DNA of 32,407 bases from Accumulibacter sp. (GTDB taxonomy: Bacteria; Pseudomonadota; Gammaproteobacteria; Burkholderiales; Rhodocyclaceae), in NCBI RefSeq assembly GCF_023806635.1, contig NZ_JAMTDQ010000024.1, forward strand, positions 1 through 32,407, written 5' to 3'. Below, in pieces: positions 20,621 to 29,326 of this stretch. A program made the translations under genes and the position numbers. The notes beneath the pieces were generated by a model. The model worked only from the letters and a program-made list of their open reading frames with translations. It had not been told where the DNA came from and ran no database searches. Within the stretch, counting starts at the first letter, position 1; each line of letters begins with the position of its first letter.

Positions 20621-20639
20621 GTTAACGATACTGTCCTCG
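20621..20639 (+). repeat. Degenerate REP-like motif
   Basis: GTTAACGATACTGTCCTCG, about 90 bp from the copy at 20529 and in the same orientation. It is followed by GTCCCCGTTTTT, echoing the double copy at 14553-14585. Confidence 0.6.
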
Positions 20640-20672
20640 TGTTCCGTCCCCGTTTTTGCATGACAAAGCGCC

Positions 20673-20750
20673 GGATTGCCGCGCTACGCTCGGAATGACG
20701 GCAACCCCCCGGCCCGTCATTCCGAGGCGGCGGAACCAACGCGGCAATCC
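20673..20750. repeat. Second intergenic palindrome family (imperfect hairpin)
   Basis: GGATTGCCGCG (20673-20683) pairs with CGCGGCAATCC (20740-20750), and CGGAATGACG (20691-20700) nearly with CGTCATTCCG (20715-20724). The nested arms would make an almost 80-nt hairpin. The sequence resembles a common proteobacterial interspersed repeat and differs from the GTATACTGTC family. It may also act as a bidirectional transcript end. Confidence 0.65.
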
Positions 20751-20793
20751 AGCGCGTCCCCCTTACGTAACCCAAACATCCGAGAGCGCCGCT

Positions 20794-21555
20794 CTACCCA
20801 AAAAAACCAACCTTCTGCTTCAACACATGCCACACGAAGATCGGCGCGGACACAAACATCCGCCGCCACAGCCTTCGAGGTTGCTGAACTAGCCTTGGCA
20901 GCCACTCCAAGCCCAGGCGTTGAAAAACCGGATGCGAACGCTTGACCCGCCCGGTATAGAAATCGAACACCGCCCCGATCGCGCCTGCAAATTTCACATT
21001 CAACCGGGCGCGATTCTCGAAAATCCACTTCTCCTGCTTCGGCGCCGTCATGCCAACCCAAAGAACATCGGCTTTGCTGGCGTTGATTGCCGCGATCATC
21101 GCGTTATTGTCCTCGGCCGAATATTCCGGCTTGAACGGCGGCGAATACGTCCCGGCAACCCGAATTTCGGGGTGATCCACTGCCATGCGTGCACGGATCG
21201 CTGCCAGCGTTTCCTCGGTTGCCCCCAAAAAGAACACGCTCATGCCACCCGCCGCAGTCATGCGCCGGTGCAAGCCAAAAAACACATCCGACCCCGTCAC
21301 TCGCTCGGCGATACGCCCTCCCTGCAACCGGGAAGCCAGCACCACGCCGGCGCCATCGGGTATCAACCAATCCGCGGCGCGCAAGGCGCGAGAAAATGTT
21401 GGGTCATCCAATGCGACCGCATACGAATGCGGGTTAAGGCAGGCCAGCCAGGCGCAACGCCGAACATCCGCCCCTTGCACTGTGGAAAAAAGGCTGTCCG
21501 CGCACGCCTCAACCGAAAGCGCTTCCACCCCATAACCCAGAACAGCCTCCTTCAT
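20794..21555 (-). CDS. WecG/TagA/CpsF-family glycosyltransferase
   Basis: Transfers a sugar, in the family typically N-acetylmannosamine or its uronate, to a lipid-linked intermediate at the inner membrane face. The 253 residues include the signature LNPHSYAVALDDPTF, DGAGVVLASRL (the family's catalytic-region Asp), VFFLGATEETL, and GMTAPKQEKWIFENR. It ends in TAG. Its ATG overlaps the upstream GT4 stop by one base (TAATG), showing coupled translation. It is the last gene of the leftward operon before the repeat-rich gap. The donor sugar cannot be assigned. Confidence 0.92.
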   Translation of the reverse strand: MKEAVLGYGVEALSVEACADSLFSTVQGADVRRCAWLACLNPHSYAVALDDPTFSRALRAADWLIPDGAGVVLASRLQGGRIAERVTGSDVFFGLHRRMTAAGGMSVFFLGATEETLAAIRARMAVDHPEIRVAGTYSPPFKPEYSAEDNNAMIAAINASKADVLWVGMTAPKQEKWIFENRARLNVKFAGAIGAVFDFYTGRVKRSHPVFQRLGLEWLPRLVQQPRRLWRRMFVSAPIFVWHVLKQKVGFFG

Positions 21556-22754
21556 TACCGCCCTCCAGCGCGCGAAACGGCCATGGCCTGCTTGTAAATC
21601 GCCATCAACGCGGCGTAATTGGCATCTTCCGTATATTTCTCCTCAAACTCGCGCCGGGCGCCTAGACCCAGGTGTTGCAAGCAGCCCTCGGCCTCCCAGG
21701 CCGCACGTACTTCTTGCAGTAAAGACTCAGGCGAAGCCGCCTGAAAAACCACACCGCTCTGCCCATGCCGAACAATGCTGGCCAACGGCCCCAGGTTGGA
21801 GACCGCCGCCGGCGTACCAAAGGCAAACGCCTCGCGCACCACCATAGGAAACCCCTCGAACCACTCAGAGGGCAACACCAACAAACGCGCCCCGGCAATC
21901 TGAGTCTGGGCCTCGGCACCGCTAAGCTGACCAAAAAAGCGCACAGGCAAACCTTCGGCCATGGCCTCAAGCTGAGGGCGCAACTCACCATCGCCCGCCA
22001 AACGTAATTCTGGTGCTCCAGGCCCCCACAGTCGCCAGGCTCGCAGCAACGTGGCCACGCCCTTTTCCGCCGTCAACCGGCCGGCAAACACCACATAGTT
22101 GCCACGTTCATGCCAGGGGGCTACGGGTGGCATGCCGGGGTAGAAGTTGGGCTTTACATGCACCTTGGACAAGGGCAAACCGGCATCCGCCATCACGTTT
22201 CGCTGGAAGTCGGACAGTGCCACGAAGGCATCCACCTGGTTGCGCCAGGTTCCCATGGCGCGTCGCAGCCACACACTGAAAGCCAACGGTGCCGTGGCCA
22301 CACGGCTGCCCCGGTAACAGCCATGCCGCATGGCAGGGAGGCTGCCACGAGCATCCAGGCAATCGGTGCAAACCTTGCCGGCCCGCATGGGAATGCCCGC
22401 CGGACAAAACAGGCGATAGTTATGCAGCGTCAACACCCGCGCGGCACGGTCGCCAATCGCATGAAAAATACCCGGTGAAATCAACGGAAAGGTGTTGTGT
22501 ACATGCACCACATCCGGCTTTAGCCGCTCCACTTCTCGCCGAACCGCCCACGTCATCCACGGGTTCCACGGCGTGGACAATCCACCGCGCACCGCGCCCC
22601 AAGCACCCTGCCCGCGTATCTCATCGCTGTGCCGGGTGAACTCGACTACCTCATGCCCCCGCGCCCGCAGCAGGGTTCGTTCCGCTTCAAACACCTGGTT
22701 CTCGCCGGAAGGCGCGGCGGAACCGTAGAAGTTATGCACCAGCAAAACCTTCAC
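21555..22754 (-). CDS. Glycosyltransferase family 4 (GT-B)
   Basis: Retaining transferase of the polysaccharide pathway, acting in the cytoplasm. The 399 residues start MKVLLVHNFYGSAAPSGENQV, the acceptor-side motif of a GT4 subgroup. The Cys-rich stretch FCPAG...CTDCL...CYRGS (about 127-158), typical of that subgroup, may bind metal or be structural. The donor-binding region reads FAGRLTAEKG and EGFPMVVREAFAFG, the E-x7-E motif. It overlaps the upstream GT4 by 4 nt and the WecG-type gene by 1 nt. The sugar is unknown. Confidence 0.93.
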   Translation of the reverse strand: MKVLLVHNFYGSAAPSGENQVFEAERTLLRARGHEVVEFTRHSDEIRGQGAWGAVRGGLSTPWNPWMTWAVRREVERLKPDVVHVHNTFPLISPGIFHAIGDRAARVLTLHNYRLFCPAGIPMRAGKVCTDCLDARGSLPAMRHGCYRGSRVATAPLAFSVWLRRAMGTWRNQVDAFVALSDFQRNVMADAGLPLSKVHVKPNFYPGMPPVAPWHERGNYVVFAGRLTAEKGVATLLRAWRLWGPGAPELRLAGDGELRPQLEAMAEGLPVRFFGQLSGAEAQTQIAGARLLVLPSEWFEGFPMVVREAFAFGTPAAVSNLGPLASIVRHGQSGVVFQAASPESLLQEVRAAWEAEGCLQHLGLGARREFEEKYTEDANYAALMAIYKQAMAVSRAGGR

Positions 22755-24013
22755 GACACCACCTGCGCAGATTCATGCATGACCCGGCGATAAAGCTTGT
22801 CGACCACCTCAGCTTTTTTATCCCATTCGAAGTCGTGCGCGCGCTGAATGGCGCCGTGTGCCAAGCGGCTGCGCAACGCCTCATGCTCCGCCAGACGTTG
22901 CAACGCCAGCGACAGGCCGGCAATGGTTTCAGCGGGGTGGGTCACCGGCACCTTGATGCCGCATGACTCATCCACCACGCCAGCAAACCCGCAATGATCG
23001 AGGCACACGATGGGCAGCCCCATCGCCATGGCCTCGATAGTGACCGTGGATGTCAAATCGCGCAGGCTGGTAATCAGCATCGCATGCGCCTCGGCCATCA
23101 CCTTCAGCGCGGCTTCGCGCTCCAGCCAGCCATAAAAATAGCAGCGATCGTTTAGGCCAAGGTCACTGGCCTGGACCTGCCATGCCGCCGTAAGGGGCCC
23201 TTTGCCCAATACATGCAATTCCCATGGTAAGTTTTTGGGTAATGCCGCCAAGGCATCCAGCCCTAAATTCAATGCCTTGCGAGGTACGTGCAACCCAGTC
23301 CAAACAATACGCAAAGGCTCATCCGGCAACCTGACACTGGGTGTCACAGACAAGCCTGCCAGCGGCAAGCCCACCTCACTCATCAAGGTGCTGACACACC
23401 CCCAATAGCGTTCCGCGCCAGTCTGGTTTTCTGGCGTGGCGGCAATAAGCCCGGCACCCGCCGCGCGCGCAGCGAAGCGAGGGCGCCGCGAAAAGTTCAT
23501 TTGCCACAAGTTAAGGAAGTTGTAACCCAGGTAATACAAAGCGCCATAGGCACCTAAGCGCGGCAAGAAACGCCATGGAAACGCTCCCATGCCCCCCACC
23601 GGCCCCCAAACGAAGGGAATGCCCAGCCGCCACAGATAGCCAGGTTCGCGAAATCCGACCATGGTGAGTTGGTGTGCTACATCAAAGCCCACTTCGGCAT
23701 CCAGTTCCCGCGCCCGGTCATAGGCTTGCGCATGCCAGCGCCGGTAATACCAGTAATAAGACGGTGGCCACAACTTGCGCAGCCAGCGATTGCGCTGCTT
23801 ACGTAGAAAATGGAAGTGCACGTTGCTGGCGAATTCAGGGTGTTCCGCCAAGTAACGCTCGATGTCCGCGCGGAATTTCTCTTCCTCTACCAGCACCCAC
23901 AAATCATGGTGCTGGGCCAGGGCTGCGACAAACCCCCAACCAACGCCCGGCTCCGACCCCTTGTACGGGCTGCACGCATAAGCCGAAACCAACACCTTCA
24001 AGCGCCTGCTCAC
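22751..24013 (-). CDS. Glycosyltransferase family 4 (GT-B)
   Basis: Start chosen as GTG at 24013 ([23 protein letters not shown]); this makes a GTGA overlap with the upstream kinase-like gene, and the longer frame to 24085 adds an unlikely N-terminus inside that gene. The 420-residue product has the Cys-Ser-Pro-x-x-G-Ser-Glu-Pro-Gly motif of a known GT4 subgroup, the donor domain IVWTGLHVPRKALNLGLDAL, and TSTVTIEAMAMGLPIV in place of the full E-x7-E: the first Glu is not conserved while the second is. Coupled by 4 nt to the next gene. Donor and acceptor are unknown. Confidence 0.92.
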   Translation of the reverse strand: MSRRLKVLVSAYACSPYKGSEPGVGWGFVAALAQHHDLWVLVEEEKFRADIERYLAEHPEFASNVHFHFLRKQRNRWLRKLWPPSYYWYYRRWHAQAYDRARELDAEVGFDVAHQLTMVGFREPGYLWRLGIPFVWGPVGGMGAFPWRFLPRLGAYGALYYLGYNFLNLWQMNFSRRPRFAARAAGAGLIAATPENQTGAERYWGCVSTLMSEVGLPLAGLSVTPSVRLPDEPLRIVWTGLHVPRKALNLGLDALAALPKNLPWELHVLGKGPLTAAWQVQASDLGLNDRCYFYGWLEREAALKVMAEAHAMLITSLRDLTSTVTIEAMAMGLPIVCLDHCGFAGVVDESCGIKVPVTHPAETIAGLSLALQRLAEHEALRSRLAHGAIQRAHDFEWDKKAEVVDKLYRRVMHESAQVVS

Positions 24014-25380
24014 CGCCAACTCCGCGCCAGCAACACCAACAATTCTCCATAAAGGCCGGTCTTGTCCTGGCGGCCTAACAACCAAAGCGCAAGATAAAGC
24101 TGAGGATCAGGGAGAACCCCGCTTACGGTAGCCATTTTCTTTGCCAACGTTTCACCCATATGCAAAGCCTTTGCCAGGGCTGTTTCGGCTTTGGCATTGC
24201 GTTTCATCAATAGCACCGGGGCAATGGCGTAATAGAACGCATCGCCCAAGGCAAGCCCATTCACCATGCTTGCTTCCCAATCGAATACATACAGCCCCTG
24301 ATCGGTCCAGGCGCAATTCCAGGGCGCAAAATCGCCATGCGTACGGTGGCGGTGAATCACCTGAGCTGACTCCGCCAGTTTTTGAAGGCGATCATGCAAA
24401 TCCCGGCACGCATGCAGCACCTCGCCTGGCATGGTTTCATCCATACATTCCGAAACATGTGCCAAATAGTCTGCCAACGGCACCGTTTCCAGCTCCACCA
24501 TAGCCAGTTGCCCAAGAAACTCAGCCACGGATTCATCCAACTTACGGGCAGATATCCGCCGGCGTGGCCGGTATTCCTGATAAAGCGTTATCGCCGCATC
24601 AGACGAGACTAAATCAACCAACCGTGGCACGGAACCCGAAATGAGGGAGCCCGATAACGCCGATAGCGCCGCAGCTTCATTGTGGAGTGAAGCGCAAGCC
24701 CTCGGAGTCTCTGCCACTTTGAGGATGACGCTGGGCAGTTCGTCGCCCAGTGGCAGGACCACAGTTTTCCGGTTGTCGTCCGGTGTGCCCAGATACAGGG
24801 CGTAATCAGTAACCTGGCGGCCAACGCGTGCAGGTACTCCCGCCAGTACCGCACCGTGTTGGACAAAGCCGGGGGACTTTGTGGCGATTAGAAGAACACG
24901 GCCGCGCAGCAGATCAAGATAACCGAACCGTGCCAACGTGCGCGCAAGCATCACCCCCATCCGCGCAACCCGTCTTCCTGGCCGATGCAGGCTCAAAGCC
25001 ATGACCGCATGACGAGCGGAGGTAAGTGGCACAACAACACGCGGATTGCCGGCCGGCAACAGCCCGTATTCGCGAATCGATACAAACTGCGTTGGCAAAC
25101 TAGCGCGGAACTTGGTGACTTGTCTATGGTTTCCCCAAGCACAAAGCCAATTCAGCCCTGCGAGGTCTCCGGGTGCTGGCATTGCATAGTCGACCAGTGC
25201 TATCAGCCCGCAGGTGGGGGTAGACATGGTTGGCGAATCTGGGGCCTGACCTTCGGCGCTTCGCCACCAGGCGGTATCCGCGTCGCTGAGGCCGCTAAAG
25301 GAAAGCGGCCCGTCCGCCCGGAAAGGCAGCAGCCAGCGCCAAGCGAATAGATAGTCGCGGGAATTCCGATGGATCGTCAT
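24010..25380 (-). CDS. APH-like (aminoglycoside phosphotransferase fold) protein of the polysaccharide operon
   Basis: The C-terminal half carries the APH/choline-kinase active site: [14 protein letters not shown] (catalytic Asp and metal-binding Asn, about residue 355) and YVFDWE (second metal-binding Asp). The N-terminal ~200 residues have no family I recognise; they are Trp-rich at the start ([18 protein letters not shown]). Length is 456 residues. Such proteins in O-antigen or capsule loci probably phosphorylate a sugar or glycan component, not antibiotics. The start at 25380 overlaps the acyltransferase stop by 4 nt and the stop overlaps the GT4 start by 4 nt, so it is embedded in the operon. 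Confidence 0.8.
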   Translation of the reverse strand: MTIHRNSRDYLFAWRWLLPFRADGPLSFSGLSDADTAWWRSAEGQAPDSPTMSTPTCGLIALVDYAMPAPGDLAGLNWLCAWGNHRQVTKFRASLPTQFVSIREYGLLPAGNPRVVVPLTSARHAVMALSLHRPGRRVARMGVMLARTLARFGYLDLLRGRVLLIATKSPGFVQHGAVLAGVPARVGRQVTDYALYLGTPDDNRKTVVLPLGDELPSVILKVAETPRACASLHNEAAALSALSGSLISGSVPRLVDLVSSDAAITLYQEYRPRRRISARKLDESVAEFLGQLAMVELETVPLADYLAHVSECMDETMPGEVLHACRDLHDRLQKLAESAQVIHRHRTHGDFAPWNCAWTDQGLYVFDWEASMVNGLALGDAFYYAIAPVLLMKRNAKAETALAKALHMGETLAKKMATVSGVLPDPQLYLALWLLGRQDKTGLYGELLVLLARSWR

Positions 25381-25862
25381 CGTTCAGCGACTGCGCGGCG
25401 ATTTTGTTGGCCACGGAAGCGGATCGTTCTTGCAGGCGCGCCGCCAACAACCGCTAGTGGAGGGACATCCTTGGTTACCACGCTGCCGGCGCCGATCACG
25501 GCGCCATGACCGATCGTGATTCCCGGCATGATGATCGCGCGGGTGCCAATCCACACGTCATTGCCGATTATGACGGGGCGAATTGGCAGAGCGCCCTGTT
25601 GATTGATCGGTATCTCCAGACTATCGAATGCGTGAGAGCTGGTCATCACCACAACATCCGGCCCCATCAACACGTCGTCACCAATCGCGACGTCATTTCC
25701 GATTCGGCAGTTATGACCGAGTTGCGACCGGCTTCCTATCCGCAAGCCGATGCCCGCACCAATCTGCGCATTGTGTTTGACCACAACTGACTGTCCAACG
25801 GATTCGGCAATGCGCTTGAGCAGCACCCGACGAAGCAGGTAGCCGAGTTTCCATCCGGGCAT
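25377..25862 (-). CDS. Hexapeptide-repeat (left-handed beta-helix) acyltransferase
   Basis: Likely O-acetyltransferase modifying the polysaccharide. The 161 residues contain consecutive hexapeptide repeats ([35 protein letters not shown]), then MTSSHAFD with the probable catalytic His, then [21 protein letters not shown] and the common C-terminal [12 protein letters not shown]. This is the WcaF/LacA-type pattern, compact in length. It overlaps the downstream kinase-like gene by 4 nt; 101 bp separate it from the upstream fusion gene. The acetyl acceptor is unknown. Confidence 0.92.
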   Translation of the reverse strand: MPGWKLGYLLRRVLLKRIAESVGQSVVVKHNAQIGAGIGLRIGSRSQLGHNCRIGNDVAIGDDVLMGPDVVVMTSSHAFDSLEIPINQQGALPIRPVIIGNDVWIGTRAIIMPGITIGHGAVIGAGSVVTKDVPPLAVVGGAPARTIRFRGQQNRRAVAER

Positions 25863-25963
25863 TGGTTAAGTCGGAAACCACCGGGCGAATCCGTAATAAA
25901 CCAATAGACAGAGCATTTTCATTTTTTCTACGCCTGTTACTTGAAGCGGTTTGCGCGCAGCGC

Positions 25964-27316
25964 TCAGTTGCGCGAGGGGCGTGAACAACAGCCCGCCAGT
26001 TCCATCAGTACTTCATCTCGGGTCTGCTCTATCGGACCGTCGGTAGATACCAGAAGCGCCCGCGCATTCGCCGCTGCAAATGTCTTGATTGCCCTGACCT
26101 GACGCGCTACTTCGGCGAGGGGCAGTTCGTTTTTCCGGTTGGCCAGTGTTTGCGGATCGCCATGCAAACAGAAGACTCGATCGGGCAACGGGGCCAGCTT
26201 GGTGACCAGCGAGATTAGCGCGATCGGTAGATTGATGCGAAATCGCCAGGGATCGAGGATCATGTCATATGCGTACCGGTCAAAGATCACGACGGTCGGC
26301 AGCTTGGCGATCCGCGGGCGAATCTTCAACCAATAGCCGAGCGAGTAATCCAGCATCAAATACAGCAGGCGCAAGCTTGAGCCAAGCCGGCCGGAGGGCT
26401 TGGCGCCGTGCGGATCCGTGGTCGCGCCGACAGTGGCGGCGGATTTTCCCTTGAGACGTGCAAGTGGGGGCAACAGTCCTGGTTTCAGATGCTGAACATA
26501 AATCGAATTGTGCGTCGCCTGGTCAAGTACCGGTTTGATTGCGTCGATAAGAGTGGACTTGCCTGCGCCATCGACACCGAGGATGGCAATCAGTTTTCCC
26601 TGTGGTCGAAGGTATCGCCCCAATTTGGATTGAATGTTGCCGAGGCGCCCCAGAAGCAGTTCAAGCGGGTGGGAAGCAAGCCCGCTGGCACCAACCAGAG
26701 CGCCTAGCTGGCTTGCCCCGCGTTGCCGTATCGCCGACCCGGCCTCGGCCAAAGCCATCTCTTTGAACATGACCAAACTCTTGTGCCCTAGCGGTGCCAG
26801 CAAGGCCGCAATCTGATCCCAGGATTCCTCAACACCCCGGCGGGCAGCGGTGGCATAGCGCTCCGGATAGACGCGGTTATTGAGAACTTCCTTGAGGACG
26901 CCCAGGATGCCGGCAAACCCGTCGGTCAGCACCGGAATATTCCTGTACATCAGAATGGGCCACGGGGCATGTGCGGATAGCAGGGACTGCCCTTTGTAAA
27001 ACAGGCCCACGTTCACATCGATACACAGTCCCCACCACGCCAACGGCGCTTCGGGAGTGGTTCCAAACGCGCAGGTCTTGAAGAATCCAGTGGATCTGCT
27101 GACGCCAATACAGACGCCATGGGCGTCGCGCACGGCCGCCTCGATTGCCGCGCTAGCGGCCTCGCCGTCGGCCGGGTGAACCATCAGGTCGAGATCGCTA
27201 CCACCCGCGCTTTCGGGAAGCGGTTCGTGATTGCGCATGACGGCAAAGCGGACATTTCGGTGGGCCAGTTGCCGGAACAGCGAATGCAGCAAGACCGCTT
27301 CTGGAGACTTGTCCAT
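25964..27316 (-). CDS. Nucleotidyltransferase-like / P-loop (thymidylate kinase-like) fusion protein
   Basis: Residues about 20-180 contain GGSDLDLMVHPADG, the metal-binding motif of minimal nucleotidyltransferases, followed by a WGLCIDVNVG strand that could provide the third acidic residue. Residues 247-255 are a P-loop (GVDGAGKST), with FDRYAYDMI matching the DRY-type lid or substrate motif of thymidylate-kinase-like enzymes. Total length is 450 residues. Such two-domain proteins occur in surface-polysaccharide loci; the reaction is not established, though phosphorylation or nucleotidylation of a sugar or lipid is reasonable. It follows the GT2 gene after 3 bp. The downstream gap of 101 bp is the largest within this part of the operon. 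Confidence 0.82.
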   Translation of the reverse strand: MDKSPEAVLLHSLFRQLAHRNVRFAVMRNHEPLPESAGGSDLDLMVHPADGEAASAAIEAAVRDAHGVCIGVSRSTGFFKTCAFGTTPEAPLAWWGLCIDVNVGLFYKGQSLLSAHAPWPILMYRNIPVLTDGFAGILGVLKEVLNNRVYPERYATAARRGVEESWDQIAALLAPLGHKSLVMFKEMALAEAGSAIRQRGASQLGALVGASGLASHPLELLLGRLGNIQSKLGRYLRPQGKLIAILGVDGAGKSTLIDAIKPVLDQATHNSIYVQHLKPGLLPPLARLKGKSAATVGATTDPHGAKPSGRLGSSLRLLYLMLDYSLGYWLKIRPRIAKLPTVVIFDRYAYDMILDPWRFRINLPIALISLVTKLAPLPDRVFCLHGDPQTLANRKNELPLAEVARQVRAIKTFAAANARALLVSTDGPIEQTRDEVLMELAGCCSRPSRN

Positions 27317-27319
27317 GGG

Positions 27320-28105
27320 CTAGGCAAAAAAGCGCCGGGTAACCCGAACTGCCAGCCAGAAGCGAAGCATCACACCATAAACGAGGGTACGAAGCCATGC
27401 TGGCTCGGGAATGCCGCTGTAGCGATCCTGGACAAGTCGACGTTCCACACGTCGCCGCTCGACCTGAACCGAACTGATATTGGTGTCGTGCCAGGTGAAA
27501 CTAGCCAATACCCGGGGTATATGGGCGATACGGTAGCCGGCTTTGGCGATCCGGACATACCAATCGAAATCCATCGTGACCCTGAATTCCGGTGCCAGCA
27601 ACAATCCTGCATCGATCACCCGGCGGCGAACGAAGGTCGTACAACTTGGGAGGTAGCATCCGTAATAGACCAGCATTGACTTGGAGAAAAAGTACTCCCG
27701 CTTGGTCTTGATCAGTTTTCCGTCACTGCCGACGAAATCGCAATCGCCAAACACCACATCGACTTCGGGGTGCGCCGCAAAGAAACTTGCTACCGTCGCA
27801 AGAGTCGAGGGCTTGTAATACTCATCGGTATTCAGCCAGCAGAAAATATCGCCGCTGCCCATCAAGAATCCCCGATTGATGGCATCGGTTTGACCGCGGT
27901 CCGGTTCAACAATGGGGATCAGCTTCACGGTGTCGGGATTGGCCTGATAGGTCCGCAGGATATCTCCTGTTGAATCCGTCGAGCAGTTGTCGAGAACGAT
28001 GTGCTCGATTTCTATGGTGCTATCGGTTTGGGCCTTGATGCTGTCGATACATTTTTGAAAGTACTTTCCCTGATTGAATGAGGGAGTAATGATCGATACC
28101 TTCAC
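27320..28105 (-). CDS. Glycosyltransferase family 2 (GT-A)
   Basis: Inverting transferase. The 261 residues begin MKVSIITPSFNQGKYFQKCI and contain VLDNCSTDSTGD, EPDRGQTDAINRGF, the metal-binding FCWLNTDEYY (variant DxD), and FDWYVRIAKAGY near the acceptor site. The C-terminal 25 residues are hydrophobic (LVYGVMLRFWLAVRV) and may touch the membrane. The start overlaps the upstream Wzy/ligase-like gene by 4 nt (ATGA); the stop is TAG. It is related to the GT2 at 29327 in the same operon. The sugar is unknown. Confidence 0.92.
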   Translation of the reverse strand: MKVSIITPSFNQGKYFQKCIDSIKAQTDSTIEIEHIVLDNCSTDSTGDILRTYQANPDTVKLIPIVEPDRGQTDAINRGFLMGSGDIFCWLNTDEYYKPSTLATVASFFAAHPEVDVVFGDCDFVGSDGKLIKTKREYFFSKSMLVYYGCYLPSCTTFVRRRVIDAGLLLAPEFRVTMDFDWYVRIAKAGYRIAHIPRVLASFTWHDTNISSVQVERRRVERRLVQDRYSGIPEPAWLRTLVYGVMLRFWLAVRVTRRFFA

Positions 28106-29298
28106 GGTGCACTCGCAGGAGATCGTGGAACCGGATTATTGATGGCGGTATTGGCGTTCCATAAGCAGAGCAAGAAGAAAATATGGATTGGCAGTACGGT
28201 GGCGGCGTCGTGTGCTTCCGTGATTCCCCGGGTCAACGCGAACATCACAATGGCGACACCGAAGGCAGCCTGAGCGTTGCTTTTTTTTGAATGGGAATAG
28301 AGTGTGATCGCGCGCTTTAGGAAAAGCACGTAGCTTCCCAGGAGAAAAGTCAACCCAATCGCACCATAGGCGAAGAGTGTCTGAAATATCTCATTATGGG
28401 CATGTACCAGTTGCACATCGGCGATTTGCGGCCCATAGTCGGCAAAGGAACGTACGCCATAGCCGAAAAACGGTTCATCAAAAATCGAGTCGATGGTTTC
28501 CAGCCATATGAAAGTTCTACCCGAGAGGCTTACTAAGGCTTCACCATCCTGTGCCTGGAAGAAATACACATCTAGATAATCAGATAAATAAAAGAAGGCG
28601 GCACCGCCAACGAGAATAACGAGCGCGAGACCGCGCAACTTCACCTTGATGCTGTTAGCGCTGATAATGAAGAAGACAAAAGATGCCAGCAGAAAGGCCA
28701 GAATGGCTGTCTTGCTCAAACTACAAAAAAGAGATATTCCAACTACAGCGGCCATGATCGATAGGTGAATCCTCTTCTTAACATTCGGTTCATGGTTTAT
28801 TACATATATTGCGCACAACAAGCACAGGCCAAGTATTCCGCCGATATAGTTCGCGCCGAGAAAATCTGAATTAGCATCCCGAATATTCAGGCCGCGTGCC
28901 GCGAAGAACAATACCTGCATCGATACGGCAACACCACCCCAAAGGACTCCGAGCATGGACTGTTCGCCTATCCGCATTGGGCTTCCTAGGCGGAAAATCA
29001 GGTAGATCGCCAGGAGGTCGAATGCGGTGTTCAACCAGATCAATAGCGCGGGGAGCACATTGTCGTGGCCGCGCCAAATAAAGCTGAGGCATGCCCAGGC
29101 CCAGAACAAGATCAAGGATATCCCAGCGGCACTGATCCTGACCTGCTTGTGTCGTTTATTGAACGCATAAATACTGGCAACGACAAATACAAAGCCGGCG
29201 TCAAATCCAGGCAAGGGAATTGCCGCACTCTTGAAAAAGAAAAATACAAAGGCAAGCGTGGCAGCATTAATACCGCCGGGTTGCCCTAGCTTGGCCAT
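28102..29298 (-). CDS. O-antigen polymerase/ligase-like membrane protein (Wzy_C family)
   Basis: Polytopic inner-membrane protein that would polymerise repeat units or ligate chains in the periplasm. The start at 29298 (MAKLGQPGGINAATLAFVFF) avoids overlap with the upstream GT2 stop at 29327; the open frame extends to 29505 inside that gene. The 398 residues have about 10-12 hydrophobic segments. The characteristic loop GYGVRSFADYGPQ...LVHAHNEIFQTLFAYG carries the conserved His-Asn of the family. Polymerase and ligase cannot be told apart by sequence alone; with a Wzx-like flippase in the same operon, a Wzy role is more likely. Its DNA is visibly less GC-rich than the left arm. Confidence 0.87.
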   Translation of the reverse strand: MAKLGQPGGINAATLAFVFFFFKSAAIPLPGFDAGFVFVVASIYAFNKRHKQVRISAAGISLILFWAWACLSFIWRGHDNVLPALLIWLNTAFDLLAIYLIFRLGSPMRIGEQSMLGVLWGGVAVSMQVLFFAARGLNIRDANSDFLGANYIGGILGLCLLCAIYVINHEPNVKKRIHLSIMAAVVGISLFCSLSKTAILAFLLASFVFFIISANSIKVKLRGLALVILVGGAAFFYLSDYLDVYFFQAQDGEALVSLSGRTFIWLETIDSIFDEPFFGYGVRSFADYGPQIADVQLVHAHNEIFQTLFAYGAIGLTFLLGSYVLFLKRAITLYSHSKKSNAQAAFGVAIVMFALTRGITEAHDAATVLPIHIFFLLCLWNANTAINNPVPRSPASAP

Positions 29299-29326
29299 TG
29301 TTCTTGGGGATGTATCCAATTGGCTA

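Larger units (their letters stand above)
20414..20793. other. Intergenic region with REP copies and a long imperfect hairpin
   Basis: No gene seen. It holds REP-like motifs at 20529-20541 and 20621-20639 and the hairpin at 20673-20750, and it separates the WecG-type gene from the epimerase. Leftward read-through from the glycosyltransferase operon would have to cross all of these. Confidence 0.5.
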
